Below are positions 7,534 to 15,948 of a DNA stretch of 64,000 bases, one piece after another. Position numbers and translations under genes: made by a program. Below the pieces are notes generated by a model that ran no database searches, had not been told where the DNA came from, and saw nothing but the letters and a program-made list of their open reading frames with translations. Source of the DNA: Sandaracinobacter neustonicus (GTDB taxonomy: Bacteria > Pseudomonadota > Alphaproteobacteria > Sphingomonadales > Sphingomonadaceae); contig NZ_VFSU01000019.1 of NCBI RefSeq assembly GCF_006385875.1, positions 124,001-188,000 of the forward strand, read 5' to 3'. Every line of letters begins with the position of its first letter. Within the stretch, counting starts at the first letter, position 1.

Positions 7534-9020
7534 GCGCTGTAGTTCGCGCGCAACGCGCTGCGATCCAGCTTGCCATTGGCCGACACCGGCAGCGCATCCA
7601 GCCAGACGATCCCGGCGGGCAGCATATAATGCGGCGCTTCCCGCTTGAAAAAACCCATCAGCTTCGCTTCGGCCGCTGCCGGTTCAAAACCCGGCGCAGC
7701 AGAGGCCACCAGCCGGATTCGTTGCCCCGCCACTTCATCCGCCAGCCCCAGAGCCACCACCTGCGCCACCGCGCCGCTCAGATAGGCCAGTTCCTCGATC
7801 TCCGTGGGGGAGACGCGGGTACCCATGGTCTTGATCGTTTCGTCCGCGCGGCCGACGAAGGTGATCAGGCCCTGCGCGTCGCGCACCACGGTATCGCCGG
7901 ACCAGACCGCCATACCGCCGTAGCGCGAGGCAGGCGGCGCGGGTTTGAAGCGGATCGCCGTGCGTTCGGCGTCGTGCCAATAGCCCTGCGTAACCAGCGG
8001 GCCGCAATGCACCAGTTCGCCCGGCTCGTCGTCGGCGGTGATCTGGCCATCGGCGCGCACCACCAGAATCTCGGCTTCGGGGATCGCCCGGCCGATGCTG
8101 GCGGGGTGGCTGTCTGCGAGGTCGGGCGGCAGGGTGGTGGAGCGGAACGCCTCCGTCAGCCCATACATCAGGTGCAGCCGTGCAGCCGGGAACAACGCCC
8201 GCAGCGCCTTCACCGCGGGCACCGGCAGCCGCCCCCCGGTGTTGGAGAGCGTGCGCAGCCGCGCGACCACGTCCGCCGGCCAGTCCTGCGCGATCAGCTG
8301 CACCCACAGCGGCGGCACCGCGCCCAATTGGGTGATGCCATAGCGCGCGCAAGCCTGCACCACGTCGCGCGGGGTGAGATAATCCAGCAACGCCACCGAT
8401 GCCCCGGCATGGAAGGCCGTGGTAAGCTGGGAAAAGCCGAAATCGAAGCTGAGCGGCAGCACCGACAGCACATGATCATCGGGCGCGGTGCCCAGATAGG
8501 AGGAGACGCTGCGCGCCCCCACCAGAAGATTGGTATGCGTAACCATCACGCCCTTGGGCGCGCCTGTCGAGCCTGACGTGTAAAGCAGCGCCGCCAGCGT
8601 ATCGCCGCCCTGCCCCCGGCCTTCGAGCGGCGAGCCAGCGGCGAGATCGGCCCAGTCCGTTTCCAGCAGCAGCACCGGGCATGGCGGATCGGCGAGACCG
8701 CCCGCACGGGCGCGGTGGGTGATCAGCAGCGCCGCGCCGGAATCGCCGAGGATGTGCCGCACCTGCTGGGCACGTAGCACCGGGTTCACCGGCACCATCA
8801 CCAGCCCGGCGCGCAGGCAGGCGAACAGCAGCACCACACATTCAAGGCTCTTGGGCAGCCACACCGCCACCCGCTCGCCCTCGGGCAGGCGCGCGGCGAG
8901 CGCGCCCGCCACGGCGGACACCTGCGCGTTCAGTTCGGCGTAGCTCAGCCGCCGGTCGCGGTCTGCCAGCGCCGGGGCCTCCGGTGCGCCGCGCAGCAGC
9001 AGTTCATCCGCGCGCTGCAT
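7530..9020 (-). CDS. AMP-forming acyl-CoA ligase, exosortase A system type
   Basis: Adenylate-forming ligase of 496 residues that activates a carboxylic acid with ATP. The ATP-binding loop TSGSTGAPKG is at residues 148-157, later core motifs include MYGLTEAFRST, and the C-terminal catalytic lysine is Lys484 in NGKLDRSAL. It resembles the ligase associated with exosortase A loci (TIGR03098 type), which pairs with the decarboxylase encoded immediately after it (ATGA overlap at 7530-7533). The usual small acyl-carrier protein gene is absent between them. The start at 9020 is 5 bp after the der stop; the frame is open further upstream but that part lies inside der. Confidence 0.82.
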   Translation of the reverse strand: MQRADELLLRGAPEAPALADRDRRLSYAELNAQVSAVAGALAARLPEGERVAVWLPKSLECVVLLFACLRAGLVMVPVNPVLRAQQVRHILGDSGAALLITHRARAGGLADPPCPVLLLETDWADLAAGSPLEGRGQGGDTLAALLYTSGSTGAPKGVMVTHTNLLVGARSVSSYLGTAPDDHVLSVLPLSFDFGFSQLTTAFHAGASVALLDYLTPRDVVQACARYGITQLGAVPPLWVQLIAQDWPADVVARLRTLSNTGGRLPVPAVKALRALFPAARLHLMYGLTEAFRSTTLPPDLADSHPASIGRAIPEAEILVVRADGQITADDEPGELVHCGPLVTQGYWHDAERTAIRFKPAPPASRYGGMAVWSGDTVVRDAQGLITFVGRADETIKTMGTRVSPTEIEELAYLSGAVAQVVALGLADEVAGQRIRLVASAAPGFEPAAAEAKLMGFFKREAPHYMLPAGIVWLDALPVSANGKLDRSALRANYSA

Positions 9021-9025
9021 GGCCG

Positions 9026-10390
9026 TCAGTTGCCGAAGGGGTTGCGGCTCGATCGCATGTTGATGCGGATCGGCAGGCCCTTCAGGTCCAGATCGTCGCG
9101 CAGGCTGTTCACCAGATAGCGGTTGTAGCTGTCCGGCAGTTCGTCCAGCCGGTTGCCGAAGACGATGAAGGTGGGCGGCCTTGTGCGCGCCTGCGTGATG
9201 TAGCGCATCTTGATGCGGCGGCCGCCGGGCGCGGGCGGCGGGTTGCGTTCCTGGGCATGTTCGAACCAGCGATTGAGCGCGGCGGTCGGCACCCGGCGGC
9301 TCCAACGCTCGCGGGTTTCGAAGGCCACTTCCATCAGCACGTCCAGCCCCTTGCCCGTCAGCGCGGAGACCGTCAGCACCGGCACGCCCTTCACCTGCGC
9401 AAGGCCATCTTCCAGCGCCTTTTTGATGCCGTTGAACAGGCGGCTCTGATCCTCTGCCGAATCCCATTTGTTGATGGCGACGATCAGCGCCCGGCCTTCC
9501 TGCAGCACCATGTCGGCGATGCGCAGGTCCTGTGCTTCGAGGCCCAGCGTGGCATCCAGCAGCAGCACCACCACTTCGGCGAAATCCACCGCGTGGCGGC
9601 CGTCTGCCACGGCGAGCTTTTCCAGCTTATCCACCACCTTGGCCTTGCGGCGCATCCCGGCGGTGTCGATCAGGTGCACCTGTCGGCCCTGCCACTCCCA
9701 CGGAATGGCGATGGAATCGCGGGTGATTCCGGCTTCCGGCCCCGTCAGCAGCCGGTTCTGCCCCAGCAGCTTGTTGATGAGCGTGGACTTGCCCGCGTTC
9801 GGGCGGCCGACGATGGCGAGCTTCAGCGGCGCGTCTTCGGGCAGATCCTCGTCGCCCTCGTCCTCCGGTTCGTCGGAGGGTTCGGGGATCAGCGGGGCGA
9901 GCGCTTCGAACAGGTCGGCCAGCCCCTCGCCATGTTCGGCGGACATCGCGACCGGGTCACCCAGGCCCAGTTCGAACGCCTCCATCAGCCCGGATTCGGC
10001 GGCCCGGCCTTCGGACTTGTTGGCGACCGCGATGATCGGCAGCCCCGCTTCCTGCCGCAGCCAGCGGGCGAAGTGGCGATCCGCCTCTGTCAGGCCGGTG
10101 CGGGCATCCACCACGAACAACGCGGCGGTCGCCCCTTCCAGCGCGGCGCGGGATTGCGCGCGCATCCGGTCAGACAGGCTGCCGGCCTCGGCTTCCTCAA
10201 GGCCCGCCGTGTCGATCACGGTGAACTCCAGGTCCAGCAGCCGCGCCTTCCCCTCGCGCCGGTCGCGCGTCACGCCGGGCTGGTCATCCACCAGCGCCAG
10301 CTTCTTGCCGACCAGCCGGTTGAACAGCGTGGACTTGCCGACATTGGGCCGCCCCAGAATGACGACGCGGGGAAGGCGGGTGTCGGCCAT
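9026..10390 (-). CDS. der: Ribosome biogenesis GTPase Der
   Basis: Essential double GTPase for 50S subunit assembly, 454 residues. The first P-loop GRPNVGKS is at 13-20 and the second GRPNAGKS at 195-202, each with a DTAG switch motif (DTAGLEEAE, DTAGMRRK). The first G4 motif is NKSE rather than NKxD; the second is the normal NKWD. An acidic linker (residues ~171-186) joins the domains and a KH-like domain ends the protein. It is 3 bp after bamB; the yfgM-bamB-der order matches many Proteobacteria, including E. coli. Confidence 0.97.
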   Translation of the reverse strand: MADTRLPRVVILGRPNVGKSTLFNRLVGKKLALVDDQPGVTRDRREGKARLLDLEFTVIDTAGLEEAEAGSLSDRMRAQSRAALEGATAALFVVDARTGLTEADRHFARWLRQEAGLPIIAVANKSEGRAAESGLMEAFELGLGDPVAMSAEHGEGLADLFEALAPLIPEPSDEPEDEGDEDLPEDAPLKLAIVGRPNAGKSTLINKLLGQNRLLTGPEAGITRDSIAIPWEWQGRQVHLIDTAGMRRKAKVVDKLEKLAVADGRHAVDFAEVVVLLLDATLGLEAQDLRIADMVLQEGRALIVAINKWDSAEDQSRLFNGIKKALEDGLAQVKGVPVLTVSALTGKGLDVLMEVAFETRERWSRRVPTAALNRWFEHAQERNPPPAPGGRRIKMRYITQARTRPPTFIVFGNRLDELPDSYNRYLVNSLRDDLDLKGLPIRINMRSSRNPFGN

Positions 10391-10393
10391 GGG

Positions 10394-11737
10394 TCAGCGA
10401 TAGGCCGTGACCGTGCCGTCGTCTGTCAGCACATACAGGATGTTGTTGGCGACGACGGGCGGCAGGTAAGCGGCGGAGGACAGCTTGCGGCTGGACCGGG
10501 TTTCGCCCGTTTGCGGCGACACGAACGACATCTGACCCAGCGACGAGACCAGAATCAGCTGATCGCCCGCAAGCACGGGGCCGAACCATTCGACCGCGCC
10601 CTTCTTCGACTTGGGGTTCTTCCAACGGCCCAGATCGGACACCCAGCGGATCTTGCCGTCGGTGCGGCTCAGCGCGACGAGCTGGCCTTCCACGGTGACG
10701 GCGAACACCCAGTCGCCAGAGGGCCATGGCGTGTTGACGCCCGCGAACTCCCGTTCCCACACGCGCTGACCGGTGGCCAGTTCCAGCGCCACCATGCGGC
10801 CGCCGTTGCCGATGGCGAACACCCGTCCGCGATCGATCACGGGGGAGCTGGTGATGCCCGAGAGCGCGCCGAGCGCGGTGGTGCGGCCGGTGCGGGCCAG
10901 CTGATCCTGCCAGGCGGTGCGGCCGTTTTCCACGCGCAGCGCGAACAGTTCGCCAGAGGGGAAGCCGGCCACAACGGTGTCGAGCGCGATAGACGGCGCA
11001 CCCGGCCCGAGGATGGCGGCCGGTTCAACCGTGGCGTTCGCTTCCCACAGCTGCTCGCCCTTGTCGGCGCTGAGCGTGGTGAGCTGGCCGTCCTGGCTGG
11101 TGACGAACACCCGGCCGCCGTCAACCGCCGGAGCGGCGCGCAGCGGGGTGGCCAGACGGACGCGCCATGCTTCGGCACCGGTGGCGGCGTCCAGCGCGGC
11201 GATGATGCCGAAGCCGGTGGTGGCGAACACCCGTCCGCCCATCACGCTGACGCCGCCGCCGAAGGCCGGGCGGGTGCCCTCGCCTTTCAGCGCGATGGTC
11301 TGGCGCCACAGCGGGCGGCCCGTCGTTGCGTCGAACGCAGAGACAAGCCCCTCGGTGTCGATGGTGAACAGCCGGTTTTCGGCGATGACGGGCGTGCCGT
11401 TAAGCTTGCGCGTGGCATCCGAACCCTTGCCGATCTTCACAGACCAGAGCCGCTGCGGCGCGGCACCCAGCGTGACATGGCCCAGATTGCCCGCTGCATT
11501 GCCGGCGGGCTGATTCCATTCCGCGTTCACATGCGCGGCGGGCAGCACCACGTCCACGCCCTGAAGCTCGGCCTCTGCCTCCACCTGACGCTCGTAATCG
11601 AGCACGGAAATGCGCTCGCCCATGGTCGCGGGCTTCTTGCCCTTGCCCTTGAACGATGCGCAGCCGGGCATCGCCACCAGCGCCACCGAAACCATCCCGA
11701 GGATGGCGGCCGTTCTGTATCGTGAAACCCGCATCAT
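10394..11737 (-). CDS. bamB: Outer membrane assembly lipoprotein BamB (PQQ-like beta-propeller)
   Basis: Lipoprotein subunit of the BAM complex that inserts beta-barrel proteins in the outer membrane. The 447 residues open with a lipoprotein signal whose lipobox is AMPGC (Cys26). Repeated PQQ-like blades follow, each with a G-x-V/L-x-A-L/F-D-A-x-T-G-x-x-x-W signature (for example ALDAATGAEAWRVRL). Its ATG overlaps the stop of the upstream TPR protein (ATGA at 11734-11737). Synteny with yfgM and der supports BamB over a dehydrogenase-type propeller. Confidence 0.92.
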   Translation of the reverse strand: MMRVSRYRTAAILGMVSVALVAMPGCASFKGKGKKPATMGERISVLDYERQVEAEAELQGVDVVLPAAHVNAEWNQPAGNAAGNLGHVTLGAAPQRLWSVKIGKGSDATRKLNGTPVIAENRLFTIDTEGLVSAFDATTGRPLWRQTIALKGEGTRPAFGGGVSVMGGRVFATTGFGIIAALDAATGAEAWRVRLATPLRAAPAVDGGRVFVTSQDGQLTTLSADKGEQLWEANATVEPAAILGPGAPSIALDTVVAGFPSGELFALRVENGRTAWQDQLARTGRTTALGALSGITSSPVIDRGRVFAIGNGGRMVALELATGQRVWEREFAGVNTPWPSGDWVFAVTVEGQLVALSRTDGKIRWVSDLGRWKNPKSKKGAVEWFGPVLAGDQLILVSSLGQMSFVSPQTGETRSSRKLSSAAYLPPVVANNILYVLTDDGTVTAYR

Positions 11738-12537
11738 TTGGCCGCCGTCTCCGCCGGAGTCTCACCTGCCGCCTTGGCTGCAGAATCCGCCTCAGCCTTG
11801 GCCTTGCGGGTGCGTTCCTCTTCGATCTTCGTCACATCCTGCCCCAGCGCCGCCGCCATCTGCTCGGCACGGGCGCGCAGCGATTGCGGCGAACGTTCAT
11901 CCGAAGCAATGCGGTAAAACAGCGGCCCGGCCTTGTCGGCCTCGCCCGCCTTCAGATGCGCAAGCGCGGCCATTTCACCGGCAATCGGGAACCACGGGCT
12001 GTCGCCTGCGAGGAACGGCGCGGTGCGCTTGATCACCTCTGCCGGGGGCAGCTTGTCGAACTCCAGCCGCAGCTGCTTCATCGCGGCGGCATCGCGGAAG
12101 GCCTGCGCGGCGCGGCCATCGTCCACCACCTGCTTCAGATCGGCGATGGCTTTCGCTTCATCGCCGCCCTGCAGCGCGATTCCGGCCTTGGCCATATTGC
12201 CCAGCGCGCGATAGCCGCTGCTGGAGGATTGCGTCACCGAGTCCAGTTCCTTCAGCGCCTCGGTGGAACCGCCGCTTTCGGCCTTCTCCAGCGCGCCGCT
12301 GAACTGTTCGGAGATCGCCTCGATCCGGCGGGTCTGTTCCGCCTTCCACCAGAACCAGCCACCCAGCGCGACAAGGCCCAGCACCACGGCCAGCAGAATC
12401 CACCGGCCCCAGCTGGACATGAACTTCTTCAGCTCGTCTTCGCGATAGGCCTCATCAACTTCCCGGATGAAGGCCTGATCCCTCGGGTCGGAGGGTTTCA
12501 TGGGCGGTGTGCTGGCCAAATCTCGTTCCCTAAGCAT
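11734..12537 (-). CDS. YfgM-like membrane-anchored TPR protein
   Basis: Up to 267 residues. One N-terminal transmembrane segment (GRWILLAVVLGLVALGGWFW) is preceded by a charged cytoplasmic stretch (DPRDQAFIREVDEAYREDEL); a helical TPR-like periplasmic domain and an Ala/Lys-rich tail follow. The family includes E. coli YfgM, a partner of SecYEG and periplasmic chaperones. The start could be 12537 or the in-frame ATG at 12501 (MKPSDPRDQ); neither has a good Shine-Dalgarno. It heads the yfgM-bamB-der-ligase-decarboxylase run. Confidence 0.85.
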   Translation of the reverse strand: MLRERDLASTPPMKPSDPRDQAFIREVDEAYREDELKKFMSSWGRWILLAVVLGLVALGGWFWWKAEQTRRIEAISEQFSGALEKAESGGSTEALKELDSVTQSSSSGYRALGNMAKAGIALQGGDEAKAIADLKQVVDDGRAAQAFRDAAAMKQLRLEFDKLPPAEVIKRTAPFLAGDSPWFPIAGEMAALAHLKAGEADKAGPLFYRIASDERSPQSLRARAEQMAAALGQDVTKIEEERTRKAKAEADSAAKAAGETPAETAAK

Positions 12538-12704
12538 GTCCGGGCCGGGCAGGCCCTAATTTGTCCGGCCGGGGATCCCGGCGTCATCGACGTCGCCTGT
12601 CCTTTAGAGAGAGGTTCGGTAAACCGAAAGCCCCCTCCCGTCCGGTGCGTTCCTGACGGGCGGCTATCGGGCCGCAATCTTTGCCCGCCGATGAACGGAG
12701 CGGT

Positions 12705-13586
12705 TCAGGCCTTCGGCACCTTGGGCAGATACAGCTCCGCCTCTCCGGGGAAGCTGCGGTCGCGAACCGCCTGCGCATAGGCCGCCGCCGCCGTCGTCAC
12801 ATGATCCGCCAGATTGTCGAAGCGGCGCACGAAGCGCGGCACGCGTTCGAACATGCCCAGCATATCATCGACCACCAGCACCTGCCCGTCACACGCGGGC
12901 GACGCGCCGATGCCGATGGTGGGGCATTTGATGGCGGCAGTGATGGCGCGGGCCACCGGCTCCACCACGCCTTCCACCACCAGCGCGAAGGCCCCTGCCT
13001 CGGCGATGGCGCGGGCGTCTGCCTGAATCTTCTCCGCTTCGGCAGCACTGCGGCCGCGCGCGCCATAGCCGCCCAGCGCGTTCACCGCCTGCGGCGTCAG
13101 GCCCACATGCCCCACCACCGGGATGCCGCGCTTCACCAGAAATTCGACTGTCGGGGCCAGCACTTCGCCGCCCTCCATCTTCACCGCAGCCGCGCCGGTT
13201 TCGCGCATCACCCGTGCCGCGGTCGCAAACGCCTGTTCCGGGGAAGCCTCGTACGTGCCGAACGGCAGATCGATCACCACCACGCTGTGGTAACTGCCGC
13301 GCACCACCGCTGCGCCATGGGCGATCATCATCTCCAGCGTGACGCGCACCGTGGTATCCAGCCCGTAGATCACCTGACCAAGGCTATCCCCCACCAGCAG
13401 CATGTCGCAATGCGGATCCAGCAACTGCGCCATGCGCGCGGTATAGGCCGTGAGCATCACCACCGGTTCGGCCGTGGTGCCATCTTTCTTGCGGCCCTGA
13501 ATCGCGGGCACGGTCAGGCGGCGGACAGGCTCCGGCACGGGATGCGCGCGGGAGGTGGCGGTGTCGAGCGTGAAGGTCGTGGACAT
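12705..13586 (-). CDS. panB: 3-methyl-2-oxobutanoate hydroxymethyltransferase
   Basis: First committed step of pantothenate synthesis: transfers a hydroxymethyl group from 5,10-methylene-tetrahydrofolate to ketoisovalerate to give ketopantoate. At 293 residues it carries the family motifs [21 protein letters not shown] (Asp67 a likely Mg2+ ligand), VKMEGG and [11 protein letters not shown]. The C-terminus has the typical [19 protein letters not shown] segment. No other pantothenate gene is adjacent. The 167-bp gap to yfgM holds two short inverted repeats and no gene. Confidence 0.96.
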   Translation of the reverse strand: MSTTFTLDTATSRAHPVPEPVRRLTVPAIQGRKKDGTTAEPVVMLTAYTARMAQLLDPHCDMLLVGDSLGQVIYGLDTTVRVTLEMMIAHGAAVVRGSYHSVVVIDLPFGTYEASPEQAFATAARVMRETGAAAVKMEGGEVLAPTVEFLVKRGIPVVGHVGLTPQAVNALGGYGARGRSAAEAEKIQADARAIAEAGAFALVVEGVVEPVARAITAAIKCPTIGIGASPACDGQVLVVDDMLGMFERVPRFVRRFDNLADHVTTAAAAYAQAVRDRSFPGEAELYLPKVPKA

Positions 13587-13648
13587 GGGGCTGCCTTAGC
13601 GGGTTGCGGCAGCGCTGTCAGGCTGCGGGGTTTTCACAGGGTGCTGCA

Positions 13649-14029
13649 TTACAGCGGCTTGCCATCTTCCTTTACGAAACCGGCAGGCAGCGGCTGTTCC
13701 AGCAGATCGGCCACCAGCCCGGCCGGGCGGCACAGGCGCACCCCTTTCGCCGCGCAGACGAACGGCCGTTCCACCAGCACCGGATGTTCGATCATCGCCG
13801 CGATCAGTGCCTCGTCGTCGGCGTTTTCCAGCCCGGCGGCTTCGGCCTGCTTCGTGCGCAGCGCCTGCCGGGGGGAAAGCCCGGCAGCGGCGAACAGGCC
13901 CCACAGCTGGCCGCGAGTCCAGCCGGTGGCCAGATACTCGATGACGACCGGCTCCGTGCCGGAGGCGCGGATGGCGGCGAGCGTGTTGCGCGAGGTGCCG
14001 CACTTCGGATTGTGGAAGATAACGATCAT
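13649..14029 (-). CDS. arsC: ArsC-family arsenate reductase (glutaredoxin-linked)
   Basis: Thioredoxin-fold enzyme of 126 residues. The catalytic cysteine is Cys10 in FHNPKCGTSRNTL, the signature of glutaredoxin-dependent ArsC, and the arginine-bearing segment HPVLVERPFV matches the family. No arsB, arsR or acr3 gene is nearby, so a role in arsenic resistance is family inference only. It lies 62 bp downstream of... panB's upstream side, in the same orientation, and 11 bp after a small membrane-protein gene. Confidence 0.88.
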   Translation of the reverse strand: MIVIFHNPKCGTSRNTLAAIRASGTEPVVIEYLATGWTRGQLWGLFAAAGLSPRQALRTKQAEAAGLENADDEALIAAMIEHPVLVERPFVCAAKGVRLCRPAGLVADLLEQPLPAGFVKEDGKPL

Positions 14030-14040
14030 GGCCGCCGCTG

Positions 14041-14247
14041 TTAGCGCCGCGCGCGGCCCACCGCCAGAATGATTAGCGCCACTGCGATTCCCGCCGTGAC
14101 CAGCCCGGCCGGGGTGCAGCGCGCCCGCGCCCGCAGGTGGATCAGATCGCCAAGGCGGAATTCATAATCCGCAGTCAGTTCCTCCGGGTGAGAGGCGTGA
14201 TCGCCCCACGGCAGCCGGTCCGGTTGTTTGTCGGTCAGTTCCGTCAT
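14041..14247 (-). CDS. Small C-terminally anchored membrane protein, function unknown
   Basis: 68 residues: a polar N-terminal half (MTELTDKQPDRLPWGDHASH) and one hydrophobic segment near the end (LVTAGIAVALIILAV) followed by RARR. No family recognised. A strong purine-rich ribosome-binding site (GGGAGGGA) precedes the ATG by about ten bases, and the arsC start follows 11 bp after its stop, which supports a real, co-transcribed gene. Confidence 0.6.
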   Translation of the reverse strand: MTELTDKQPDRLPWGDHASHPEELTADYEFRLGDLIHLRARARCTPAGLVTAGIAVALIILAVGRARR

Positions 14248-14278
14248 GGCTCAGTCCCTCCCTCGAATCGGCGCAGCC

Positions 14279-14560
14279 TCACTGCGGAGTTTCCGCCGCT
14301 GCCCCCTCCTCGCTTTGTTCGTCCACCGTGTCCCCGTCTCTCCGGCTGGCAACGCCGGACGCGGCCCGCCCGGCGGCAACCCCGGCCGCAGGCACTGCCG
14401 TGACGCCGCCGACAGCGACGGACGCCGCAGCCGGAACCGCCACCCGCGCAGCGCTGCCCGCCACCTGCCCCACCGCCTGAACCGGGGCCGTCACCACCTG
14501 CTTTGGGCTGCACGCGGTCAGCGCCAGCGCGATCAGCAGCAACCCTGCGCGCGAAATCAT
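14279..14560 (-). CDS. Small putative lipoprotein, Ala/Val-rich
   Basis: 93 residues beginning MISRAGLLLIALALTACSPK, a clear lipoprotein signal with lipobox LTAC (Cys17). The mature part is dominated by Ala, Val and Gly (PVQAVGQVAGSAARVAVPAA) and ends with an acidic, Glu-rich tail. The start at 14560 was chosen over an open frame to 14626 because AGGAAAGAGG lies just upstream and the signal peptide begins there. No known family. It diverges from the VOC gene at 14670. Confidence 0.65.
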   Translation of the reverse strand: MISRAGLLLIALALTACSPKQVVTAPVQAVGQVAGSAARVAVPAAASVAVGGVTAVPAAGVAAGRAASGVASRRDGDTVDEQSEEGAAAETPQ

Positions 14561-14669
14561 CGCCTGCCTCTTTCCTTTGCCCGAATTCCGGACATTGTTC
14601 GTGCGCGCGCGGGAACTTTCGATCAACCGGATTGTTCACCGCGAGACATGGGGAGAGGAAGGAATTTCC

Positions 14670-15125
14670 ATGACGGACGCCGCAAACCTGCCGACGCCGA
14701 AGCTGACGCCGCACCTGTGCGTGGCGGGCGCATCGGACGCCATCGATTTCTACACCCGCGCGCTGGGGGCCACGGAGTTGTTCCGGCTGCCCGGGCCGGA
14801 CGGGCGGCTGATGCACGCTTCGCTGCTGGTGAACGGGGCGATGCTGATGCTGAACGATGAATATCCCGAAATGGGCGGGCTGGGGCCGAAGGCGCGCGGC
14901 GGCACATCGGTGACGATGCACCTGCATGTGCCCGATGTGGACGCCGCCGTGGCGCGCGCGGTGGATGCGGGCGCGCGGCTGGTGATGCCGGTGGCGGACA
15001 TGTTCTGGGGAGACCGTTACGGCCTGATCGAAGACCCGTTCGGCCACCAATGGTCATTCGCGACCCCGGTTCGCAGCGTCTCCCCCGAAGAGATGCAGGA
15101 AGCTGTCAGCAAGATGGGGGGCTGA
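14670..15125 (+). CDS. VOC-superfamily (PhnB/glyoxalase-like) protein
   Basis: 151 residues with the paired beta-alpha-beta-beta-beta modules of the vicinal oxygen chelate fold: TPHLCVAGASDAIDFYTRAL at the start and VPDVDAAVARAVDAGARLVM in the second half, ending with WGDRYGLIEDPFGHQWSFAT. Members bind a divalent metal, but the substrate cannot be predicted. The ATG at 14670 is preceded by GAGGAAGGA; the frame is open 93 bp further up without support. First gene of a four-gene cassette. Confidence 0.85.
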   Translation: MTDAANLPTPKLTPHLCVAGASDAIDFYTRALGATELFRLPGPDGRLMHASLLVNGAMLMLNDEYPEMGGLGPKARGGTSVTMHLHVPDVDAAVARAVDAGARLVMPVADMFWGDRYGLIEDPFGHQWSFATPVRSVSPEEMQEAVSKMGG

Positions 15126-15127
15126 GG

Positions 15128-15592
15128 ATGGCGCGCGATCTGATGCCCTGCCTGTGGTTCGCGGGCGAAGCGCTGGAGGCGGCGGAACATTATGTCGCCA
15201 CCATCCCCGGCAGCCGGATCGACCGGATCATGCGCGGCCCCGACGGCGCGGCAATACTCGTCAATTTCACGCTGGCCGGAAAGCCGGTGATGGCGCTGAA
15301 CGGCAACCCCTCTCCGGGTTTTGTCGATGCCAGCTCCATGGTGATCAGCTGCGAAGGGCAGGCCGAGCTGGATCATGTGTGGGACGGGCTGCTGGCGGGT
15401 GGCTCGACCAAGGCCTGCGGCTGGCTGGCGGATCGCTATGGCGTGGCATGGCAGGTGGTGCCCGACAATCTGCCTGCCCTGCTGGACCCGGCGGACCCTG
15501 TTGCCGTCGGCCGGGTGATGCAGGCAGTGCAATCGATGATCAAGCTGGATATCGCGGCGATGGAAGCCGCACGCAGGGGAGACGGAGAATGA
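15128..15592 (+). CDS. VOC-family protein, 3-demethylubiquinone methyltransferase-like domain
   Basis: 154 residues. The opening DLMPCLWFAGEALEAAEHY and the segment CGWLADRYGVAWQVVPDNL match the PhnB-like/3-demethylubiquinone-9 3-methyltransferase VOC family, which has no methyltransferase fold despite the name. It begins 3 bp after the previous stop, with GAGG overlapping that stop as ribosome-binding site, and its own stop overlaps the next ATG (ATGA). The substrate is unknown. Confidence 0.82.
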   Translation: MARDLMPCLWFAGEALEAAEHYVATIPGSRIDRIMRGPDGAAILVNFTLAGKPVMALNGNPSPGFVDASSMVISCEGQAELDHVWDGLLAGGSTKACGWLADRYGVAWQVVPDNLPALLDPADPVAVGRVMQAVQSMIKLDIAAMEAARRGDGE

Positions 15593-15948
15593 CTTACGTG
15601 GACGGATTCGTGCTGGCGGTGCCGACAGCGAACAAGGCGCTTTACAAGGCGCATGCCGAAGGCACCATCGACCTGTTCCGCCGCTATGGCGCGCTGAAGA
15701 TGGTGGAGACATGGGGCGTGGACGTGCCCGATGGCGAAGTGACGAGCTTCCCCATGGCGGTGAAGCTGAAGCCCGACGAAACCGTGGTGTTTTCATGGAT
15801 CATCTGGCCCGACAAGGCCACGCGCGACAAGGCATGGGCGGAGATGACCAGCGACCCGGACATGGCGGCGATGGTCGAGATCCCATTCGACGGCAAGCGC
15901 ATGATCTTCGGCGCGTTCGAGCCGCTGATGGAGGTGACGCTTGGCTGA
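15589..15948 (+). CDS. DUF1428 family protein
   Basis: 119-residue protein of the DUF1428 family (a dimeric alpha/beta-barrel type of small protein of unknown function). Diagnostic stretches are YVDGFVLAVPTANKALY, the aromatic VVFSWIIWPDKATRDKAW and GKRMIFGAFEPLMEV at the C-terminus. Coupled to the upstream VOC gene by an ATGA overlap and to the downstream SRPBCC gene by an 8-bp overlap. Confidence 0.88.
   Translation: MTYVDGFVLAVPTANKALYKAHAEGTIDLFRRYGALKMVETWGVDVPDGEVTSFPMAVKLKPDETVVFSWIIWPDKATRDKAWAEMTSDPDMAAMVEIPFDGKRMIFGAFEPLMEVTLG

Noticed and set aside
8984-11725. 913-residue open frame on the plus strand antisense to der and bamB
   Set aside because: Shadow of two real genes with clear motifs on the minus strand.
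13649-14029. Arsenic resistance operon
   Set aside because: Only an ArsC-family protein; no arsR, arsB, acr3 or arsH nearby.
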